The notes under the pieces were generated by a model. That model was not told the DNA's origin, did not search any database, and was given only the letters and a program-made list of their open reading frames with translations. A DNA stretch of 64,000 nt from assembly GCA_008694505.1 (NCBI GenBank), contig VZDJ01000594.1:9335035-9399034 (forward strand), in the 5' to 3' direction. Positions 53,801 through 63,672 of the stretch are shown piece after piece (position 1 is the stretch's first letter; every line of letters begins with the position of its first letter). The position numbers were made by a program, and so were the translations under genes. This DNA is from Cyanoderma ruficeps (Eukaryota > Chordata > Aves > Passeriformes > Timaliidae).

Positions 53801-56800
53801 AGAATGGAAGACTGGACTACTCAAACATAAGGTAAAAAAGAAGAGGAGCAGAGAGAAAATAAGAATTGGAAGCATCTAGGCATCTTTCTTTTACTAAGGA
53901 CATGTATAAGAGAACATGATCCACCACACATCTGGAGCTGTAAGACACCTAACTGAAAGACACCACTCAAATTCTAAGCATTCAATTCCACTTTCTCCTA
54001 AGCAATGTCTAATATAAGAAAAAATTTAGGTGAATGGCCAATACCAAAAGCTGAGAAATAAGATCTCTGCCTTGAATTTTGATGTAATTAAATCAGACAG
54101 GATTTAAATTAAGTAATTTTAACCAATGAAGGAAGAGCTGTACATACACTAGAGGATAATGGCAGAATGAGCTTCCCCTCCACCCCAGAAAACAAAGTTA
54201 GTAACAAGTTCCAGGTAGTGTACTTAAGCAGGAATAGTCAGTTACACAACCATGGGATGAAGAATGATTAAGCAGGCAACACTTCTGAAGAGTCTGAGTT
54301 ACAGTGGATCCCTACACACTGTTCTACCACAGGATGCTGTGCGGAAATGACTCGATACTGTTTGGTCTTATGATACTATAGACATGATACTGTTTGTTCT
54401 TTGTGTATAAAGATGAATAGGGCCCGTAAGGCAGCCTTCTTGCTCACATCAGCACTGCTAAAACCTCAGTAGGTGTGTTTAGACACTATATTTTAGGAAG
54501 TTTTTAGACTCATTGCAAGAAAGCTAAAGGAAATTGAGAACAAATCAGTGATTTAGAAAGGAAACTTCTAAGGAAAGATTGAACCAACTGGTGTCATTTT
54601 CCATAAAGAATGGGAAAGACAGAAGAGTTTGAATCTGTGAAGGACTGCTCAAAAGCAGCACAGTAATCTGCTCTGTCCTTGCACCATAAATATGAAAGTA
54701 GTAATAGGCTTGCCATCAGACTATTTATACAGGAGAACTCGAAGAGTAAGGAGAGCGAAGCCTTGGAATGTCTTACCAACAAGTACAAGGACCTGTTCGT
54801 GGAAGATTCTAAGAACAGGTTAAAGTTACATGAGAAATCTGACTTTAGGAGAGAAGGATGGACTAGATGACTTAATAATATCTCTGCATACTAATGCATC
54901 CTTTTCAATTTTTCATCATTTTAAATAGTACTCAAAATTGGACTGGCACTGCCCAAGAGTTTGGTACATTAGTAGTCACTTTGGAGAGTTTCAGTGTTTG
55001 ATACCACCACTCCCCTCAAAAGAACAGACCACCTAGAAAAGGCATAATTTTATTTCATTTGCTCAAGTTTTCCTTCCCCTTTGCAACCTTAGATGAATTT
55101 TAGTACTGTTCTGCAATACAGATTGCTGGTCAGAGCTTAAGACCAAAATGGAAACAAAACCCATCTTCATAATGATACATCTAAAAAAAATCTGTTTAAA
55201 GGAATTCAGAACAACTTAGGAAACAGATGTCAGTTCCAGTCAATGAAACTGCCACCTGTCAGCATTTCTGTGGCAAGTAATTACCACCTGCCATCTTCCT
55301 TGTCCTCTCAAAGGAAATAAGGCCTCCTATTAAGTGAAATATGAGTGTCACACCAAACCAGAGTCTCTCAAGGAAACAGTACCTAGCACTGCTCAAGGGT
55401 TGATTTATGCAAGCTTTTAGCTGTCTTCTTCATTGGAACCTCACCTTCCACAAGGCTCTATCTGGTAATTTAAAGTGTATGTTGGGCTGTAAAGGACTCT
55501 AACATATTTGCTGAGTGCACAGAAAATAAAGGGAGCAATGTCAAAATGGGAGTGACTTAGTTCCACTATGACAATACAACCAACCATATACTTGATTAAA
55601 GTAGCAGTGGAAGACAGTCAAGGAGACAGCAACAGGACCCTTGGCATTATTAAGCCTAATGGTTCAGCTGGATTTTTACAGTAGCAAGCTACAAATACTG
55701 CTTTTTTACTCACTTAAGCCAGCGGTCATTTCCACATCAGAGTAAAGCTGCTTACATAATCAGCTTCTAGTGTGAAATCCAAATAACACAAAACAAAAAC
55801 AACCTACACATGCAAAAACCTCTTAAAAACTAATTGCTTGTTAACAGCAAAGTTTCTGAAACTTATGTGCCAGTGGAGCTTACCCCGTTCAATATCATCC
55901 ATAGGAGAAGATGGAAACATTTTTTCTTTTGATGGAGAGTTTTTAATGTTGTTTGGAGCTTTTGTTGCATTTCGCATTTGCTGCTGTTGCTGCTCAATGC
56001 GAGACTGGATTTTACTACTTCCTTCAGCTCTGTGTGTAAAAGGAAAAGATTTTTAATTACTAGAAGGCAAGATGCAAAGAAAAAAAGTAAGAACACGGGA
56101 TATGTTAGCATGGAATTATTTCTCATGCCTTTCTAAATAGCATCATTAGATTCTTAGGTAAGTTATTATACTGGTACGTTATTATACTAATACACATAAT
56201 ATATTCATATTATACTATTAATATCATATAGATATGTATTATATATATATATATAGCTAATAACGTTATAACACTTTGTCATTTGATTTTTGTACCTTGC
56301 TACCCAGGATCACTTCATAATAATTCTGCTGGAAGTTACTTATATGGACTCAGCAGCAGAAAAAAAAATAAAAAAATAAAAACATTTGTTATGAGAAAAA
56401 CAACAAATTAAAATTACTGAGACCTGTCACAAAACTTTCTTTTTTTTTTAATTCCCTCATTTACAAGTCAGAAGACAGTGGGCAAGCTACTAGCCAAACA
56501 GATGGTTTTTTCCCCCTTCTAAACTCACCAGAAAATAGTTACTATTTATTTCAATAATATAACATGTTTTTGTTAACAAAAAAAAAAAATCCATTTCTTC
56601 TGCAATCATGACTCAAAAGATATGAAGTCAGTTTGCAGTGAAAGGAGGCTTTTCACTCCTTTGAACAAAGCCAGGTACTTTCTAAAATTATGTTTTCCAA
56701 AAAACAGTAACATGTAGTTGCATATCTCAATTTAGACTCATTAACAAATTGATTTTCACAATGAGTAAAGCAGGGTTGTTTCTCCTGTAAATCACCCACC

Positions 56801-59800
56801 TGGTTTTTTTCACAGTGATGTTGCTACTAAGTTTCTCTAGGCGACATTCTCCAGTGTCATGGTTGATAATTAAGATACATTCTTTTAGGTAAGGCTTCTT
56901 TGAGCCTTTGAACACAGTCACTGGTGGAGTTGAGCCCTATTAAATCAGAAGTCCAGTAAGTGTTACTCCTGTAGTCATTTTCCTTAGAAACAGCAATCCA
57001 TCAGTGGTGACAAGGTCACTGCAAATAGTCATTTCTGGCCATTAAAAATGTTACTGGTTAATTCAAATTAGATTCACAGTAGCCATGTCCAAAAGTAGCT
57101 GGTGTTTGACTGGAATGGGACTTTCCTCACTTAGCCTAGTTTGAAACTGATTAAATGCTTATTTCCCAGTGAGAGCAGGCTCTCTCTAGGACTCCTCTCA
57201 CCAAAAGGAGTTTCAGTTCCCATATCAGCAGGGCAGTAAAGCAAGGCAGGTAGTAAATTTTCCCTTTCCAGTCTTTCCTGCTTTAGAACTGCACTAGAGC
57301 AATAAATACCAAGGGGAAACTTGCACTGCCAACATACACATGAAGCTTTTCTGTGTACGCAACACTTCTGGGTCATCCTACAGCATATTTCCAGTGTGGC
57401 AAATACACTTAAAGTTACAGTGCAGCTGTTTAACCTTTGGGTCTTTTGCAATCTTACATTCTTAGAGCAATTGTTTTCCGACTCTAAAAATCACCCAGGC
57501 AGCTCTGAAACAGCACTAAAACATTATACCTTCCATAGTCAGGATATATACTCAGGACAACAAAATAAATCATTCCCTTAAGCCCGCCAGTCTCCAGCCA
57601 CATCCACTCACCTCAATATTTGGCAGTGTTATTGTCACCTGTTCACCTTTGCCAACTTCAAGGTCTCCTTCACAGGACATATCAATAGATGCAGGCTTAA
57701 AGTCATCTAAATAGAAAAACAAACTAGGTTATTTACAGGCTTTTCAAGAATCTTATAAATGCAGGCAACACTTAATTGCAGTTGGAGGCTATTAAGTAAA
57801 AGCCTTTCTTGCTAGTGTATCATCTACTAGTCCCCTGAGCAGATCACTCCATAAGTCAATAGAATTCAAAGCCAAGCTGCTTTTCTCAGGATTCATGCCA
57901 AGTGTTTAAATCTTTTGGTTAAAATTAGAAAAACACCTTTAGGTTTTAAAGGATAAAAAGGCTGAACAAGCTGTGTTATATTTCAAAAGGTAAATTCCAA
58001 TGTAATTATTTTCAGAAGACTCAATAAATAGTTCTTGAAAATGTTTATCCCAAACATGGGAGATGTAGATAAGTGACTGAAAATGCAAAGAACACATCAA
58101 CCCTCAATATGCATTTCTTTTTCTAGTTCTGACTTTACTGTAATAAGCAGGTCAGAACCTGACCAAAATTTGGTGTTTCAGTATAGCTATTTTTGTTAAA
58201 AGTGAAAATCCTTCCCAATTTAATATTGATTTAAATATTGTTTCTTTCAGCATCTAAGGTACTGGTTTAAATAAGTTTTGAGCAAAAGAGGGTATAGATT
58301 TCTGGTCCTTTTCAAAACCCTGAGACATTGAAAACGTGCATGTGTTCAGGCATCAGCACGGCAGCTCTGTTCCATACCATTACCTACAAAGTATTATTTC
58401 CACCACAAATAAATTGGGAAAGGCTACAGCCAAAACTCTGCCTGAGCCGATTAGGGAGACAGGGGGGCATCAACACGTTCTTCAAGGCCTGTAATAACAT
58501 AGGTGGGGTTGAGGCCGCGGCTCCAGGTAAGGCAGGGCCGGTCTCTCACCCCGGGATGCCGGTGCCCTGCCTCGCACGGCGAGGGAGGCGCGGAGGGCAC
58601 CCATCGGCCGGCACACACTCCACGGCCACACCTCGGCACACGCTCCTCGCCTCGCTGCCAGTCACAGGCGGCGGCATTCATGCTGCTGGGGAGCTTCCCA
58701 GTTCCCGAACTCGGCCTGCAGCCACGGGCCGGGCGGCACAGACCACAGCTGGGAAGGAAGCATGGCTCCAGCCAGCACACCAACCGGGCAGGAAAACCAG
58801 GCTGCAGGAGCTGGTGGGCAGGGCTGTGCCCGCAGCAGGAGGCTCGCAGCTCAGACACAGGTGACAGCCCCTGCTAACCTTGTTTAGGGTAAACCCCTAA
58901 ATGTCGTCTTACAGGAATAAGCATACAACAGTTCCAAAGTTTCTTACGAAATCAGAGGATATTTGCTTTATTATATGTGCTATTAATACTTGAGGAAATG
59001 AAGATATTGATACTTGCAATCTGAACTTCTAACCAGCAGCTGTTTTCCCTTTTACTCAACTGTTAAAAAAAATGTCAGGTGTCAGAGGATATTTCTTCTG
59101 CATGTGCATTTGATAGAACTGAAGAACGTGCCAGTTTCTATGTCTCATTTGTTGGAAAGGAAGAGAGATTTCAAAACAGATTTCAGAATAAATCATCAAA
59201 TTACAAGAGTCAGCATGAAACTCTAAGGGTAGAAGGTACCAGACGGGGTTGTTAGTCCTCTTTAAAATGGGAAAAAATTTCAAATTGCAGCATTTGTTTA
59301 AAAATCCATTTATAGCTTTTTTCCTCTCCCCTCCGCTTCCACAGTTGGAAACAATCTGCCTAAGTGCCAGTCCCTTTGCTCACAGAGAGCACATTACCCA
59401 TCTAGCACACAGGACACTCTCCAGAGAACATACCTGACTGAATCTTGGGGGATATCGGTCTATAAATAACCAGACAACAAAACCAGAAGCTGCAGTCCTG
59501 AATTACCAAGGACTATAATCCTGGGAGCATTTGTTTCCTAGCTACCCTCAGAATCTTTGAGCACACACCTCTCTAGATAGTAATTATGTACTCAGGGAGG
59601 GTGTACTGGCTCCGTGATTAACACCGCCTGCCTTTAACCTTTGATTGCTGAATTGTACTGAACTTCGAAAAACTGCGCGCAAGGAAAGAAGACAGAGCCA
59701 CAGGTTCAGCTTAGCTCGGTTTCCAGCAGAACCGCAGGGAGACTCTATATACAAGGCATAAAAAACGAAGTTAGTGCCCAGTGGATAGCGAGGGGCAGCT

Positions 59801-60137
59801 CTAGGATACAATGGCCGTACGTGCTCCCAGCACCGACTGAAACCTGCACCGCTGCCTAAATCCCGGACCAGCACTCCACGGCACTCAGCGCCCAGCAGCG
59901 CCCCAGAATCCCGGGACAGAGGCAGCCACCGAGCGTGGTCGCAACTCACTCCCCGCCCTTCAGGAGACTGCGGGGATCGGGGGCCGCCGAACCCCTCTCG
60001 CAGCCCCTGAGAATTGCCCCAACCCCGCACTCACAGCGGACGGTGTGGAAGGCGCAGCGCGGCTGCTTCTCGAAGCTCTCTCCCAGCTTTAGCACCCGCG
60101 CCTTGGGGTCGTAGAGCGACGGGACCGCTCCGTTCAT
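47843..60137 (-). CDS. EAF2: EAF2, ELL-associated factor 2 (six coding exons, complete)
   Basis: EAF family proteins bind the elongation factor ELL in the nucleus and stimulate RNA polymerase II elongation. Six exons with consensus splice sites (103, 95, 137, 146, 267 and 47 nt) join in one frame to 795 nt, giving 264 residues plus a stop. Human EAF2, as I recall it, has 260. The EAF N-terminal domain spans about residues 15-113 and includes [25 protein letters not shown] and [19 protein letters not shown]. The second half is low complexity: a five-glutamine run near residue 125, a serine/aspartate/glutamate-rich transactivation-type segment, and an acidic C-terminus ending SDSDD. The start sits in a good context with G at -3. 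EAF2 rather than EAF1 is chosen because exon 3 matches human EAF2 as remembered and IQCB1 is the head-to-head neighbour. The tail and the RAEGSS segment look closer to EAF1. Confidence 0.95.
47890..52375 (-). other. EAF2 intron 5
   Basis: A 4.5-kb AT-rich intron between coding exons 5 and 6. The only mobile element I recognise is a short CR1 tail at 47997-48054. There are no plausible coding exons. Confidence 0.85.
47997..48054 (+). mobile_element. CR1 LINE 3' terminal fragment
   Basis: GGCTGGACTCGATGATTTTT, then a TTCTAACCCAAACTATTC-like segment and TATGAT, match the extreme 3' end of avian CR1. That end carries GGACTCGATGATCTT and finishes with ATTCTATGAT. Only the last 58 bp or so remain, as is usual for 5'-truncated CR1 copies. 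Confidence 0.85.
52376..52642 (-). CDS. EAF2: EAF2 coding exon 5 (serine/acidic-rich)
   Basis: This 267-nt exon runs from a TTTGCAG acceptor to a GTAAGT donor. It opens with [12 protein letters not shown], then a long tract of serine, aspartate and glutamate, then a proline/glutamine-rich part, and ends at MMNTLR across the next intron. This corresponds to the acidic, serine-rich activation region of EAF proteins. It should be disordered and variable in length between species. Confidence 0.95.
53671..53727. repeat. Two-copy tandem repeat, 33-bp period
   Basis: TTATCAAAGACCAGTCTAAA at 53671 recurs at 53704 with one change, and the following bases are also similar. Translated on the plus strand the repeat reads SKTSLKE/SKASLKE in a 66-codon ORF, but this lies in an EAF2 intron on the opposite strand. 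Confidence 0.7.
54745..54880 (+). mobile_element. Degraded CR1/L3-like LINE 3' region
   Basis: The order GGAATGTCTTACC, a TTCTAAGAACAGGTTAAA-like segment and GGATGGACTAGATGACTTAA follows the 3' region of CR1/L3-family LINEs. That region ends in a GGACTAGATGAC-type motif. It is strongly diverged, and the boundaries are uncertain. Confidence 0.45.
55884..56029 (-). CDS. EAF2: EAF2 coding exon 4
   Basis: This 146-nt exon runs from an ACACAG acceptor to a GTAAGC donor. It reads [18 protein letters not shown], continues through a charged linker, and ends SSPMDDIER. The acceptor is fixed by frame, because moving it two bases downstream would create a TGA. The five consecutive glutamines use mixed CAG and CAA codons. 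Confidence 0.94.
56030..56799 (-). other. EAF2 intron 3 with AT-rich microsatellite
   Basis: A 770-bp intron. It includes an AT-rich stretch (56156-56256) with a pure (TA)n core at 56237-56255 and several A or T homopolymers. Confidence 0.9.
56237..56255. repeat. (TA)n microsatellite
   Basis: An uninterrupted alternating TA run within a longer AT-rich stretch of EAF2 intron 3. Confidence 0.85.
56800..56936 (-). CDS. EAF2: EAF2 coding exon 3
   Basis: This 137-nt exon runs from an ATAG acceptor to a GTGGGT donor. It encodes [20 protein letters not shown], then the LIINHDTGE motif and SSNITVKKT, which form the most conserved stretch of the EAF domain. It matches human EAF2 as remembered and differs from EAF1, so this exon decides the paralogue. 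Confidence 0.95.
56937..57611 (-). other. EAF2 intron 2
   Basis: A 675-bp GT-AG intron. No gene or clear repeat seen. Confidence 0.9.
57612..57706 (-). CDS. EAF2: EAF2 coding exon 2
   Basis: This is a 95-nt exon between a TTTAG acceptor and a GTGAGT donor. It reads [19 protein letters not shown] and continues to TITLPNIE, the central part of the EAF domain. Its phase matches exon 1, with the split codon T plus AT giving tyrosine. It is too short and lacks the Met needed to appear as a long ORF, so it was found by reading the splice sites. Confidence 0.94.
57707..60034 (-). other. EAF2 intron 1
   Basis: GTGAGT to TTTAG intron of about 2.3 kb. It contains a separate GC-rich island at about 58505-58865. 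The rest is ordinary AT-rich sequence. Confidence 0.9.
58505..58865. promoter_or_regulatory. CpG-rich block inside EAF2 intron 1
   Basis: About 360 bp are rich in G, C and CpG, set in AT-rich intron on both sides and about 1.3 kb from the first exon. Reading frames of 124-178 codons cross it on both strands, as expected when GC content suppresses stop codons, and none is recognisable. It could be an alternative promoter or an enhancer. Confidence 0.45.
60035..60137 (-). CDS. EAF2: EAF2 coding exon 1
   Basis: This exon encodes residues 1-34 plus one base of codon 35. It begins [20 protein letters not shown] and ends at AFHTVR, followed by the donor GTGAGT. It contains the start of the EAF domain. 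The first residues are variable between paralogues, and the conserved part starts at [13 protein letters not shown]. Confidence 0.95.
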
Positions 60138-60149
60138 CGCGGCAGCGCT

Positions 60150-60158
60150 TCACACCAT
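60150..60158 (-). other. Two-codon upstream ORF before EAF2
   Basis: ATG-GTG-TGA in a strong context (GCCATGG) ends 12 nt before the EAF2 start codon. It matters only if transcription begins to its right, which the sequence alone does not show. Confidence 0.5.
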
Positions 60159-60281
60159 GGCGGGCCCCGGGGCCGCCGCCGCCGCCCGCACCGAGCATCC
60201 CTCACGCCGCCCGGCCGGCGGGACCCGCCCACGCGGGCTCCGATAGGCCGCGACGGGCAGAGCACGCATTGCCCGAGCTTG

Positions 60282-60286
60282 ATTGG
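60282..60286 (-). promoter_or_regulatory. CCAAT box (NF-Y type)
   Basis: ATTGG on the plus strand, CCAAT on the minus, lies about 145 bp upstream of the EAF2 start codon within the CpG island. The surrounding TGATTGGTCAG fits the NF-Y consensus. Confidence 0.6.
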
Positions 60287-60354
60287 TCAGCGGGCGCGTC
60301 ACTCTGTAGATTCCTGCCAGTGTGGGTGTCGGAGGCCCCAGCCCGCACGCGGAT

Positions 60355-60362
60355 ATGCAAAT
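60355..60362 (+). promoter_or_regulatory. Octamer motif ATGCAAAT
   Basis: An exact POU-family octamer lies in the centre of the divergent promoter. Exact octamers are uncommon in GC-rich DNA by chance. Function is inferred. Confidence 0.45.
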
Positions 60363-60840
60363 GTGCCCTCCTCCCGCGGACGAGAGCGCTGGTTGGCGGA
60401 GAGAGGCCGCGACCACACAGCTGTGAGGGGAGGGGGGCGTGGGGGAACCGTCGCGTTGGAGACGGCGGGATCGGCGTTCCAGCTCCCGCTCCCTCCTCCC
60501 GCAGTCGGGAAGCCCCCGCGCGGCGGTGAGAGGGGCCGGGGGTGCGTGTGGGTCCCTCAGAGCGCCCCGAGGGGGCCCCGGGCCTGGGGGCTTCGCGGCA
60601 CCAGTACCGCCGCTCCCAGGACAGCGGGGGCACCGGTGTGACGCCGGTGGGAGCGGGCACCGCTCCCTCTGCCCTTTCCCCGGCCCTGGGTGAGGTGAGG
60701 CCGCTCCCACTGCCCGCCCAGTGAGGCCGCGCTCAGGCTGCCCGGCCGGAGGTGCGCCGTGCCGGCAGAGCCTGTCCGGCTGCCCGCGGCCTCATGAGGG
60801 AGCGCCAGTGGGGCTCCTCCATGTTTGTTTCCTTTCTCAG

Positions 60841-60971
60841 GGGGAGTCCTGCGGCCCGTGGCTTCCAGCTGGCGGTGCAGGAGCTGGGATGAAGTAGTGG
60901 CGTGAAGACCCCGCGCCTTAACATAAAAAGAGGCTGGAATCGATGCTTGTGTGCGCCTCTGGCTGTTCCCT
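60841..60971 (+). other. IQCB1: Probable IQCB1 5' untranslated part of the start-codon exon
   Basis: A good acceptor with a TTTGTTTCCTTTCTCAG tract ends at 60840, so the exon carrying the IQCB1 start may begin at 60841. It contains a two-codon upstream ORF (60889-60897, ATG-AAG-TAG) and a second upstream ATG at 60943 that overlaps the main start out of frame. An unspliced 5' UTR reaching back into the CpG island is the alternative. Confidence 0.55.
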
Positions 60972-61065
60972 ATGGCAGCCACGGACCCCCAGGTCCTGGC
61001 CTTAGCTGCTCAGATCACTGAGAGCAGAGAACAGGACATCCCCCTGCTGCTGCTGAAGTTAAAGG
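60972..61065 (+). CDS. IQCB1: IQCB1 first coding exon
   Basis: It encodes residues 1-31 plus one base, starting MAATDPQVLALAAQ and ending LLLLKLK before the donor GTAATT. The start has G at +4 but C at -3, so its context is only moderate. Confidence 0.88.
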
Positions 61066-63640
61066 GTAATTAATGTCGTTCCTAAAATAAAAGGCCAGTC
61101 CTTCTCCCGTCTGCCTCCTTAAATACAGAAGATTTTTCTGAAAGTCTGTAAGGAAGGTTGAGACGGCAGCTTTTCCTGAGAGTAGTAATTGACTTGGCAA
61201 AAATAAGGAGGAGGAGCTGAGGAGCAAATGGACAGAATTTTTTTCTGTCTTTCAGCTGTCACCCTGATAATGTGGGCCCTTTCCCTGCTGATACAGGCAG
61301 GCATCTTACACTTGGTCAAATCATTTCTCCCAGTGCTTTTTGGGCAGAGGGCCAGGGTGGTTAGTATTCAGTTTTTAAATCTTAACATAGAAACAAGATC
61401 ATGAGCTCCTGTGTGACTTCCCTGTCTTTCCTTCTGCTATACAGGCACAGCTCATAGGAATGGTTGAAACAAGTCAGGTCCTGTTCTAAATTGGGATGTA
61501 ATTATAAGGAAGGTATATGTTTCCCAGTGGTTGTGGTTTTATCTAGCCTAGGAAATTCATACAAATGGTTCATATCCCAGGTAATATATGTTTTGCTACT
61601 AAATAGAGAGAAAATAGAAACCTAAGTTTAGCTATCCTTCCCGATTGTCATATAATCTTACAAATGAGTTGTAGCTGTAACAGCAAAAATTGCTGACAAA
61701 ATATTTAATGCTGTTGTTAGCACTTTTACAGTTACTTTAATCCTGGATCCTGGCTCTGTGTACATATACTCTTCTTATATTTTAGAAAAAGAAAAAAATA
61801 CCCACTTTGCACATGAGAATCTAATGTTCTTCTTTGTCTCTCTCCTGCTTTCTTCCCACAGGAATTTTAAGTAGTCCTTCCTTAGGATGTGAAGAATCAA
61901 GTAAAATTAAGCAAGATATATATGATTATGGTCTTACTCAGTACTGCTTGCTGGTTCTTAAGCGAGACCACTCTCAGTTGCATGGAGCCTGGGCTACTGC
62001 TGCCCAGCTAGCAGAGATACTAAGGTAAGAAAAAAAAAAAAGCTAAGAAGTTTTCTTCCAGTTTTATTTCTGTCCTTTCATCTTGCTCTTTTCAAGCTGT
62101 AATACATTGGCTCCCATCCAGAACAAGGCTTGTTGTTCAGGAAAGGCCAGGGTTAAAGTGCAGGGAGCAGTCAAGAGCAGAGGGGTCAGGCATAGCCTAA
62201 TTGGTCCTGTTTAATTCATTTGCATTGTGTTTCATTGAGCTGGCGGAACTCTATGGTGAGAACAGGGTTTGTGTCGGCATTACCTTTTTCTGTGGACAGT
62301 ACTCACCCGTGCAACAGTTCTTACCCAGTAATTACATAATTTTGAATTGTAGTTATTTAAAAATTGTTATTTTGTGTTGTAGATTTCTTCTTGCAGATCG
62401 TCAGCCTGATTGACTCACTTCTTGGCTTGACTGTATTTAAATGTTTATTTAATATACCCATTTAAAGTAACTATTTACATTTTTAAATATAATAGATGGC
62501 ATAGTTCATACAGACTAGATAGCTTGATGTAGTGATACTGTGAGAATGGGATTGTAAATAAGAAAACTTTAAACTCAAACCCCCAGTGATCCAATCTCAA
62601 TTTTAAATGCCAGGAAAAAGAATACATTTTAAATTTTCCTCAAGTTGTACTTAGTTTTGGCTTAACTAGGGAGTAAAATTCTAAGGCATGAAGTAATTAT
62701 GTGACCATCTCTTATTTATGCCATAGCTGCAGTATGAATTTTTAATGCGAGGAATTTTGGTAAGGGATGCAAGAGTTATCACCAGAGCAGTGTGATACTT
62801 AAATCATCCCCTATAACTGTTTCAGTTGCAGAGAATACTGAAATTTATTTTAGCAGTAAAAATGTCCTTTTGTAGCTAGATAAATCTCAGCTTCATGCCT
62901 AGAATTTTTTTTCCAAGGGCTTTGGTAGACAGATTTACGTGTGTGCATTCCCAAAAAGCTAGCATAGCCTAGATAAAATATCAGAAAGCAAAATTCATAA
63001 GAAGTCAGGAAGACTCTTTTGTTGCACTGGTATCAGCACCGAGTGCAGAACTGAAACAACTCAGCAGTTGTAAAACATGCATTTTCTTGTAAAAAGTGTT
63101 CCAGAAACAACCAATGTGTTGCGGTGAGTAAGATAAGAGAGCTGAGATCTGAGGAGCTGATTTCTAGCCCACATGCCTTCCTCAGTTCGAGAATAGTTGT
63201 AGACAGGCTCACTGAAGTCTTTGTGGTATATTTTTTATACATATTTTCACTGCCTGATGTGTACCCCCTTCATCACTGAGCTTCCTTTATCAGGTTTTTT
63301 TTTTTCTACCTTTCTGTTTTGCCTTTTTTTTCTTCTTTTTGACCATCAGAGCCCTTCCCTAAAATATGGAACAAGCCTGAACAGATTTGATGAAGCTTAA
63401 GGAGAAAGTGCTTTGGATATGTTTTTGACTGAGAAATGCCATAACAAGTAGTAAAATGATCTCCAACCTGTGAGTGGTTGCTCTTCCTTGGAGGCAGCCA
63501 CCTTGGAGCCAGTCACAGCAGTAAGCTGTTGTTCAGGGGGAATTGTCCCATGCCACTGAAGCATTTCTCTGATGACGTGACATTCATTCAAAGTTGTTCA
63601 AACAGGCCTTTGACTATTCAGGTTGATTTTTTTCCCCCTT

Positions 63641-63672
<32 letters not shown>

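Larger units (their letters stand above)
52643..55883 (-). other. EAF2 intron 4
   Basis: A 3.2-kb GT-AG intron. It contains a short tandem duplication at 53671-53727 and a degraded CR1-like LINE tail near 54745-54880. Small ORFs here are not convincing genes. Confidence 0.88.
60138..60840. promoter_or_regulatory. Bidirectional CpG-island promoter between EAF2 and IQCB1
   Basis: GC- and CpG-rich sequence, extending left to about 59940, separates the divergent start codons of EAF2 and IQCB1. No TATA box is evident. An inverted CCAAT box (60282-60286), an octamer ATGCAAAT (60355-60362) and several GC-rich boxes are present. One shared promoter driving both genes is the simplest reading. A CGGTGAGAG donor-like site near 60524-60530 could end a non-coding first exon of IQCB1, spliced to the acceptor ending at 60840. 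Confidence 0.8.

Noticed and set aside
58328..58864. 178-codon plus-strand ORF in EAF2 intron 1
   Set aside because: It is explained by the local GC island. Two other frames are also open, and the translation is rich in Ala, Gly, Pro and Arg without a motif.
60150..60710. 186-codon minus-strand ORF upstream of EAF2
   Set aside because: It spans the promoter CpG island and reads as composition-biased Pro/Arg/Gly sequence. Its last three codons are the mini-ORF noted before EAF2.
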